Shown: positions 59,101 to 64,000 of the stretch, piece after piece
Layout: every line of letters starts with the position of its first letter
Numbering within the stretch: position 1 is the stretch's first letter
Source: Rhodoferax bucti
Lineage (GTDB): Bacteria; Pseudomonadota; Gammaproteobacteria; Burkholderiales; Burkholderiaceae_C
Length of the DNA: 64,000 nt
Direction of reading: 5' to 3'
NCBI RefSeq assembly: GCF_005876985.1
Contig: NZ_VAHD01000004.1
Span: 124,001 to 188,000, forward strand
Notes under the pieces: generated by a model
Databases searched by the model: none
The model's input: only the letters and a program-made list of their open reading frames with translations
Told to the model about the DNA's origin: nothing
Translations under genes and position numbers: made by a program

Positions 59101-60194
59101 AGCTCGCCGGTCTGGCCGCGCGGTACCAGGGCGAGGGTGCTGGTGTGCTCCACGTCCAGCACCATCAGCCCGTAATTGGGCAGGGGTTGGCCAATGGTGA
59201 CCGGCTCGCCCGCCCTCAGCTCCGCCAAGCTGGCGGACACAGTGGCCTCTGTGGGCCCGTAAGTGTTGAAGACCTGCCGGCCCGGCTGGGCCCAACGCTC
59301 TACCAAGGCGGGCGGACACATTTCGCCTCCGAGGTTGATGATGCGCAGGCTGGGTATATCCCGGCTGAACAGGCCCAGCAGCGTAGGCACGGCATGCAGC
59401 ACGGTGATGCCCGCCTGCTCCAGCACGCCGGGCAGGCTTTCAATATCGCTGCTCACTTCTTTAGAGGCAATCCACAGCATGGCACCGACCAGGTAGCTGA
59501 TCCAGATTTCCTCGAACGACATGTCAAAGGCCACCGAGAAGCCTTGGTACACCCGGTCGCCTTCGCGCACGCCGAGCCGCACGTTCTCGCTGCGCAAAAA
59601 GTGGCAAATGCTGCCCTGGGTGATGGCAATCCCCTTGGGTTTGCCAGTGGAGCCCGAGGTGTAAATCACATAGGCCGGATCGCGAGGCTCTGCGCGGCTG
59701 CGGACCCGAGGCGGGCAGGGTTGCCCCAGTTGTTCGGGCGTCCACAGCGGCATGTTGCCTGTACCGAGGCTGGCGCGCAGGGGCTCTGCCATGGTGGTCT
59801 GGCTGATCAGGCCTTGGGCCTGCGCGTCCTCCAGGCAGGTCCACACGCGGTCCGCCGGTGTGTCTGCGTCCAGGGGCAACCAGGCTGCGCCGGTTTTGGC
59901 AATGGCGAGTTGCATCACCAGCAAGGGCAGGCCGCGCGGCAGCCAGAGGCCCACCATGTCGCCACCGCCAATGCCGGCTGCCAACAGGTGGCTGGCGGCG
60001 GTGTCGGCCAAGGTGTTCAACTCCCGGTAGGTGAGTGTGGCGGTGGTGTCGATGAGGGCGGGGGTGTCCGGGCAGCGCCGGGCGGTGGCCTCAAACAGGT
60101 CTGCCAGCACCTCGTGGCGCAGCAGTTCGGGCATGTCCGGTCCGCGCAGCACGTCTGCGCCCGGCATGGCGGGCGCCGTGGTCCGGGCGGTCAT
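56172..60194 (-). CDS. Pls/PosA-type NRPS-like protein: adenylation, carrier, membrane and beta-helix domains
   Basis: The 1340-residue protein carries an adenylation domain (about 30-520: [63 protein letters not shown], catalytic Lys511 in [10 protein letters not shown]). A carrier domain (about 538-610) has Ser570 in [15 protein letters not shown]. The C-terminal 700 residues alternate several membrane helices with left-handed beta-helix hexapeptide stretches (for example [29 protein letters not shown], and near the end [18 protein letters not shown]). This is the layout of the Pls/PosA family, to which the epsilon-polylysine synthetase of Streptomyces belongs. No condensation or thioesterase domain is seen. 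The product is unknown. It is coupled by ATGA to a 75-aa protein upstream and followed by its own transferase. Confidence 0.92.
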   Translation of the reverse strand: [1340 protein letters not shown]

Positions 60195-60421
60195 CAGGGC
60201 GAGCGGTGCAGGCGGGGGGCCGACAGGGCGATGATCATGTCGCGCGTGGCTTCGTCAATTTGTCGGTGTTTGAGCAGGGAGCCGTCTGCCGTCATCAGGG
60301 CGCGCAACTGTTGCAAGTCCTTGACCGTGGGCGCGACTTTGATTTGCGCAAGCGCAGCCTGGCTGTTGTTGCTTTTGATGAGGGCGGCCACTTTCGGGGC
60401 CCAAACGCTTGGACGGGACAT
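60194..60421 (-). CDS. 75-aa protein coupled to the NRPS-like gene, unknown
   Basis: The frame is open further upstream, but the ATG at 60421 (MSRPSVWAPKVAALIKSNNS) is the credible start. The protein is helical and mixed-charge: LIKSNNSQAALAQIKVAPTVKDLQQLRALMTADGSLLKHRQIDEATRDMIIALSAPRL. No domain is recognised, and there is no signal or membrane segment. Its TGA overlaps the ATG of the 1340-aa synthetase gene, so it is translated together with it and may be a helper (MbtH-like in position, but without that family's motifs). A half repeat lies about 60 bases upstream. Confidence 0.68.
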   Translation of the reverse strand: MSRPSVWAPKVAALIKSNNSQAALAQIKVAPTVKDLQQLRALMTADGSLLKHRQIDEATRDMIIALSAPRLHRSP

Positions 60422-60483
60422 GGTGCTGAAAACTACACAGGAAGTTGCTTGTGCATCATTTTCGCACATTGCCCTCAAACACT

Positions 60484-60512
60484 GTGCGCGGCTAGCTATA
60501 AAAATGATAGTG
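60484..60512 (-). repeat. dispersed repeat copy 13 (half)
   Basis: TGTGCGCGGCTAGCTATAAA then AATGATAGT is the reversed first half of the family, with one extra palindromic GCTAGC. It lies in the 189-base gap between the divergent 75-aa and FecR genes. Nothing else is seen there apart from the two leaders. Confidence 0.55.
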
Positions 60513-60610
60513 AATGCCAGCAGGTTTCTCCGCACTTGATGGGTGTGGACGCCGCGTGGTGGCGGGGCATCCGGTACCATGGCGGGCTTCGCTGTCATCA
60601 CCCTATTGCC

Positions 60611-61060
60611 ATGAAAAAAACGCTTGTCCTTCTCTCCAGTGCCGCGTGTGCGCTGGCGCTTTTCAGCAGCCCGCTCCAGGCGCAGGAGGCGCGTAGTGGT
60701 ACCTTCAAAACCGTGCAGGGCGGTGTGTCGGTCGGGCAGGGCGAGGTGCGGCGTGCGGTGCAATCCGGTGGCGCAGTAGCTGAAGCCGACCAGGTGCAAA
60801 CCGACGCCACCGGCTCAGCCGTGTTGCTGTTGCGTGACGGCACCACCATTGCGGTGGGCCCCAACACCCGGGTGGATTTGACCCGCTTTCAATTTGACAG
60901 CACCACCCAGCAAGGCAGCCTCGTGGTGCGGGTGTTGCAAGGCACCATCCGCATGGTGACGGGCTTGCTGGGTAAAACCCAGCCGGATAACGTCAAGGTC
61001 AGCACGCCGGCCTCCACGGTCAGCGTGCGGGGTACCGACTTTATTGTGGAGGTGCTATGA
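60611..61060 (+). CDS. periplasmic FecR-domain protein
   Basis: The 149-residue precursor starts at the ATG at 60611 with a signal peptide (MKKTLVLLSSAACALALFSS to LQAQE). It is almost only a FecR beta-domain: TFKTVQGGVSVGQGEVRRAV, LLLRDGTTIAVGPNTRVDLTRFQFD, GSLVVRVLQGTIRMVTGLLG and VSTPASTVSVRGTDFIVEV. No membrane anchor or sigma factor is nearby, so it is not a classical FecIR regulator; such soluble FecR proteins often stand with OmpA-like lipoproteins. Overlaps the next gene by ATGA. Confidence 0.88.
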   Translation: MKKTLVLLSSAACALALFSSPLQAQEARSGTFKTVQGGVSVGQGEVRRAVQSGGAVAEADQVQTDATGSAVLLLRDGTTIAVGPNTRVDLTRFQFDSTTQQGSLVVRVLQGTIRMVTGLLGKTQPDNVKVSTPASTVSVRGTDFIVEVL

Positions 61061-61644
61061 GCATGCGTTTTGTTGCCCTGTTGGGATTGGTGGCTTTACA
61101 AGCCTGTGCGCCCCTGAGCCGTGTGACCTTGCTGCCCCAAGACGATGGCCGCGCCACCGCCGTGCAGGTGCAAAGTGCCTCCGGCGTGGTGGATGTGACC
61201 CAGCCCTACCAGACGGCCGCGCTGCAGCGGGATGGCCGCTTGACGGCGCAGCAGTCCAGCGCGGAGGAGGTGCGTGCGGCCTATGGCCCACTGTTGGCTT
61301 TGCCGGTGCCGGCAGCTGCCCGCTTCACCCTGCAGTTTGAGCCCGGCAGCTCTGTCCTCACGGCCGAGTCCCAAAGCCAGTTGGAGGGCATCCTGGCCCA
61401 GGCCCGCGCCCGTGCGGGCGGCGAGATGGTGGTGGTAGGCCACACTGACCGCACCGGCTCACCGCAAGCCAATGACACTTTGTCTTTGCAGCGTGCCCAA
61501 GCGGTGCGTGAGTTGCTGATCAAGCAGGGCTTCGCACCTGAGCTGGTAGAAGCTGTGGGCCGTGGCGAACGGGAGCCGCTGGTACCCACCGAGGCCAACG
61601 TGAGTGAGCCCCGCAACCGCCGCGCGGAAATCATCGTCCGCTGA
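61057..61644 (+). CDS. OmpA-like lipoprotein
   Basis: The 195-residue product has a lipoprotein signal with lipobox LQAC (MSMRFVALLGLVALQACAPL). A diverged N-terminal half follows, then an OmpA C-terminal peptidoglycan-binding domain (about 85-195: FEPGSSVLTAESQSQLEGIL, VVGHTDRTGSPQANDTLSLQRAQAVRELL, NRRAEIIVR). Coupled to the FecR-domain gene; in related genomes the pair is often followed by a CHASE2 cyclase, which is missing here. Outer-membrane or periplasmic. Confidence 0.9.
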   Translation: MSMRFVALLGLVALQACAPLSRVTLLPQDDGRATAVQVQSASGVVDVTQPYQTAALQRDGRLTAQQSSAEEVRAAYGPLLALPVPAAARFTLQFEPGSSVLTAESQSQLEGILAQARARAGGEMVVVGHTDRTGSPQANDTLSLQRAQAVRELLIKQGFAPELVEAVGRGEREPLVPTEANVSEPRNRRAEIIVR

Positions 61645-61663
61645 AGCAGACGTGGGGGGAGCC

Positions 61664-62026
61664 GTGAAAAAATCTTTGTCTGATCTGGGCGGCTTGGTGT
61701 ACTCCACCGAGGTGGGGCGCACCTGCCCCACGTGCCGCCAGGCGATTGCTGCCTGCACTTGCCATACGCCGAAGCGCCCGGTGGGGGATGGCATTGTGCG
61801 CGTGTCCCGCGAAACCAAAGGCCGTGCGGGCAAGGGCGTCACCCTCGTCAAAGGCGTGCCGCTGAACGACGATGCCCTGACCGCCTTGGGCAAAAAACTC
61901 AAGGCTGCGTGCGGCTCCGGTGGCACCGTCAAAGAGGGTGTTATCGAAGTGCAGGGTGACCATGTCGAGAAGGTCATGGCGGCGCTGGTGGCCCAAGGCT
62001 TTACCGTCAAGCGGGCCGGCGGCTGA
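61664..62026 (+). CDS. SUI1-family translation factor (YciH-like)
   Basis: Starts with GTG at 61664 after GGGGGGA; 120 residues. It has an N-terminal cysteine cluster CPTCRQAIAACTC (four Cys, possible zinc site), then the SUI1/eIF1 fold: RVSRETKGRAGKGVTLVKGVPL, LKAACGSGGTVKEGVIEVQGDHVEKVMAALVAQGF. YciH-type proteins bind the small ribosomal subunit and check initiation. Overlaps the next ATG by one base. Confidence 0.9.
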   Translation: MKKSLSDLGGLVYSTEVGRTCPTCRQAIAACTCHTPKRPVGDGIVRVSRETKGRAGKGVTLVKGVPLNDDALTALGKKLKAACGSGGTVKEGVIEVQGDHVEKVMAALVAQGFTVKRAGG

Positions 62027-62244
62027 TGCAGGCCGAAGATCTGCAAAAACTGGTGGAGCGCCCCATGCCTTTCGGCAAGTACCAAGGGCGTTTGATCGCT
62101 GATTTGCCGGGCGACTACCTCAACTGGTTTGCCCGTGAAGGGTTTCCCAAGGGCGAGATCGGCCGCTTGTTGCAGCTCATGCATGAGATTGACCACAACG
62201 GGCTGAGCGACTTGCTCACGCCTCTGCGCGCACCGCGCTACTGA
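62026..62244 (+). CDS. DUF3820 protein
   Basis: The 72-residue protein matches DUF3820 (PMPFGKYQGRLIADLPGDYLNWFAREGFPKGEIGRLLQLMHEID), a small domain also found in exonuclease-like proteins. Start ATG overlaps the SUI1 stop. Function unknown. Confidence 0.88.
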   Translation: MQAEDLQKLVERPMPFGKYQGRLIADLPGDYLNWFAREGFPKGEIGRLLQLMHEIDHNGLSDLLTPLRAPRY

Positions 62245-62274
62245 GGGGCCCGCGAGAGGCGGGCTCCACGCCCT

Positions 62275-62835
62275 TCAGGGCAGCGGCACGTCGTGCAGCG
62301 TGCCGGGCGCCAGCCCTTGCAAGGTGTAAGCGCCGATCGCGGCGCGTACCAGGCGCAGGGTGGGGTAGCCCACCGCCGCCGTCATGCGGCGCACCTGCCG
62401 ATTGCGACCTTCGCGGATGATCAGCTCCAGCCAACTGGTGGGAATCGATTGGCGAAAGCGCACCGGTGGGTCGCGCTCCCACAGGCTTTCCGGTGGCGGA
62501 ATGCGCTGTACGCGTGCCGGCAGGGTGATGCCGTCGTTCAGCATCACGCCTTGGCGAAGGGCTGCCAAGGCGGGCTCGTCCGGTTCGCCTTCTACCTGCA
62601 CCCAGTAGGTCTTCTCCATCTTGTAGCGCGGGTCGCTGATGCGGGCCTGCAGCTTGCCATCGTTGGTGAGCAGCAGCAGGCCTTCGCTGTCGGCGTCCAG
62701 CCGCCCGGCCACGTAGATGCCGGGAATGGTGATGAAGTCCTTGAGCCCGCGCCAGCGCCCCTCGGGTGTGAACTGGCTCAGCACGCCGTAGGGTTTGTTG
62801 AAACAGAGCAGGCGTGAGCCGGCAGGTGCAGTCAT
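62275..62835 (-). CDS. rluE: RsuA/RluE-type rRNA pseudouridine synthase
   Basis: From the ATG at 62835 the product has 186 residues and no S4 domain. LLCFNKPYGVLSQFTPEG, the catalytic Asp in YVAGRLDADSEGLLLLTNDGKL, KTYWVQVEGEP and ELIIREGRNRQVRRMTAAVGYPTLRLVRAAIG are family motifs. The lack of an S4 domain and the size resemble RluE (23S U2457 in E. coli). Its start overlaps the stop of the metallopeptidase gene. Confidence 0.88.
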   Translation of the reverse strand: MTAPAGSRLLCFNKPYGVLSQFTPEGRWRGLKDFITIPGIYVAGRLDADSEGLLLLTNDGKLQARISDPRYKMEKTYWVQVEGEPDEPALAALRQGVMLNDGITLPARVQRIPPPESLWERDPPVRFRQSIPTSWLELIIREGRNRQVRRMTAAVGYPTLRLVRAAIGAYTLQGLAPGTLHDVPLP

Positions 62836-63377
62836 GGTGCGCAATCCGCTGCTGCTGCCCACAGCCGTTCGCCCGTGGCTTCCAGGTGGGTGAGGTAGAT
62901 GCGCACCTCAAACTCCAGCTGGTGGTAGCTGGGTTCCATATGGGTGCAGAGCTGGTAGAAGGCCTTGTCGTGCTCGCGCTCGCGCAGGTGGGCCAGCTCG
63001 TGCACCACGATCATTTTGAGGAAGGGCTCCGGCGTGTCCTTGAACAGGCTGGCCACCCGGATCTCGCGCTTGCTTTTGAGCTTGTTGCCCTGCACGCGCG
63101 ACACCGTGGTGTGCGTGCCCAGCGCGTTTTTGACGACATGCAGCTTGCTATCGAACGCCACTTTGCTCAAGGGCTCAGTGCTGCGCAGGTAAGCGGCCTT
63201 GAGGTCCTGCACATAGTCGTACAGCACCTTGTCGGTCCGCACCCCGTGCGCTTGCGGGTAGCGGCGGGTGAGCCAGTCGCCTACACGGCCCTCGTCCAGC
63301 ATGCGCTGCACCTGGGCCAGTGTGTCTGCAGGGTAGCCATTCAGGTAGCGCAGCGTAGGCATTGCTACCATTTTCAT
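62832..63377 (-). CDS. YgjP-like M48-type metallopeptidase
   Basis: Zinc motif HELAH in KMIVVHELAHLREREHDKAFYQLC, with the third ligand expected in the C-terminal His, is typical of the YgjP/WLM-like domain (DUF45). The start is uncertain. ATG 63377 (MKMVAMPTLRYLNGY), 63371 or 63362 all lie in or at the edge of a repeat copy, and an open frame continues through the whole repeat to a TTG at 63425. I give 63377, 181 residues. Substrate unknown. Confidence 0.85.
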   Translation of the reverse strand: MKMVAMPTLRYLNGYPADTLAQVQRMLDEGRVGDWLTRRYPQAHGVRTDKVLYDYVQDLKAAYLRSTEPLSKVAFDSKLHVVKNALGTHTTVSRVQGNKLKSKREIRVASLFKDTPEPFLKMIVVHELAHLREREHDKAFYQLCTHMEPSYHQLEFEVRIYLTHLEATGERLWAAAADCAP

Positions 63378-63425
63378 AGCTGCTTGCGCAGATTCTGCCT
63401 GCGCCAGGTGCCGATTTGGCTTCAA
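63363..63425 (+). repeat. dispersed repeat copy 14 at the start of the metallopeptidase gene
   Basis: TGCTACCATTTTCATAGCTG then CTTGCGCAGATTCTGCCTGC and GCCAGGTGCCGATTTGGCTT is a full copy. It occupies the space between lysS and the metallopeptidase gene and supplies its possible start codons (cat at 63375-63377 and 63369-63371). Confidence 0.85.
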
Positions 63426-63432
63426 ACCTGAA

Positions 63433-64000
63433 TCACACCTCGCGGCGCAGGGCCGGGAACAAAATCACGTCGCGGATGCTGGCGCTGTCAGTCAGCAACA
63501 TCATCAAACGGTCGATGCCGATTCCGCAGCCACCGGTGGGGGGCATGCCGTATTCCAGGGCGCGCACAAAGTCGTGGTCGAAGTGCATGGCCTCGTCATC
63601 GCCGCTGTCTTTGGCAGCCACCTGGGCATGGAAGCGGGCGGCCTGGTCTTCGGCGTCGTTCAGCTCGCTGAAGCCGTTGCCGAACTCACGGCCGGTGATG
63701 TAGAGCTCAAAGCGCTCGGTCACTTCGGGACGATCGTCGTTGGCGCGTGCCAGTGGCGAGATTTCGGTGGGGTGCTCCATGATGAAGGTGGGGTTCCACA
63801 GCTTTTCTTCCACGGTCTCTTCAAAGTACAGCACCTGCAGGCTGGCCAGTGTGCGGCCGGCGAGCTTGTTCTTGGCTTCGTTCAGGCCCAGTTTCTTGAG
63901 CGCGTTGGTCAGCCACTCGGCGTTGTCTACGTTGTCGCCGACCTCGGTGTACTTGCGGATGGCTTGCACGATGGTCAGGCGCTCAAACGGCTGGGCCAGG
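63433..64000 (-). CDS. lysS: lysyl-tRNA synthetase, C-terminal part (partial)
   Basis: The frame is open through the window edge, so the start is outside. The 188 visible residues have [55 protein letters not shown] and motif 3 [33 protein letters not shown] of class II LysRS. It charges tRNA-Lys. It ends 7 bases before a repeat copy. Confidence 0.97.
   Translation of the reverse strand, partial: LAQPFERLTIVQAIRKYTEVGDNVDNAEWLTNALKKLGLNEAKNKLAGRTLASLQVLYFEETVEEKLWNPTFIMEHPTEISPLARANDDRPEVTERFELYITGREFGNGFSELNDAEDQAARFHAQVAAKDSGDDEAMHFDHDFVRALEYGMPPTGGCGIGIDRLMMLLTDSASIRDVILFPALRREV

Noticed and set aside
57600..60539. 979-residue open frame antisense to the NRPS-like gene
   Set aside because: The minus-strand frame has all adenylation and carrier motifs; the plus-strand frame has none.

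Overview
The window is a GC-rich, densely coded bacterial chromosome segment. It most resembles Burkholderiales, family Comamonadaceae (Rhodoferax-like). The evidence is the gene order yceD-rpmF-plsX-fabHDG-acpP-fabF / rpoE-rseA-rseB-mucD / lepA-lepB-rnc-era-recO-pdxJ-acpS-nagZ, the hemCDXY block beside ppc, and a palindromic repeat family that I associate with Comamonadaceae from memory. I saw no rRNA, tRNA, CRISPR array, phage or intact transposon.

Left part (1-17.4 kb), accessory and regulatory. An ECF sigma/anti-sigma pair faces a ferritin-like / cytochrome c / DUF3455 operon, and the space between them carries two divergent copies of one promoter-like motif. Next is a c-di-GMP-type signalling pair: an MHYT-PAS hybrid histidine kinase interrupted by an in-frame TAG inside its Hpt domain, and an HD-GYP response regulator. 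The pair is bracketed by two 64-bp direct repeats that differ at one base. Then come tag, a DsbA-like protein, a metallo-beta-lactamase-fold protein without the usual metal motif, a LysR regulator, an XRE-cupin regulator divergent from threonine aldolase, argH, and a LytS/LytTR two-component pair coupled to a periplasmic solute-binding protein.

Middle part (17.4-53 kb), mostly core genes. These are ppc, hemCDXY, a GGDEF protein with a GGEQF motif, rne, rluC, a HAD phosphatase, a Rieske protein, sppA, a tetrapyrrole-methylase-family methyltransferase, maf, the fatty-acid cluster, the RpoE envelope-stress operon, lepA/lepB/rnc/era, recO-pdxJ-acpS and nagZ.

Right part (53-64 kb), the most unusual. 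A rhombosortase-like rhomboid protease overlaps, tail to tail, a subtilisin-family protease whose C-terminus looks like a GlyGly-CTERM sorting signal. Next to it, on the minus strand, is a translationally coupled unit: a 75-aa unknown protein, a 1340-aa Pls/PosA-type NRPS-like protein (adenylation, carrier, membrane segments, left-handed beta-helix repeats) and a dedicated Sfp-type phosphopantetheinyl transferase. FecR and OmpA-like proteins, SUI1, DUF3820, an RluE-like pseudouridine synthase, a YgjP-like metallopeptidase and the 3' part of lysS finish the window.

Across the whole window lies a roughly 64-bp repeat family, with fourteen recognisable full or partial copies. Some sit between genes, where two look like terminators. 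Others lie in frame inside hemD, sppA, fabD, rseA and era, or at gene ends (fabH stop, nagZ start, metallopeptidase start). All domain calls come from reading the sequence; no database search was possible.
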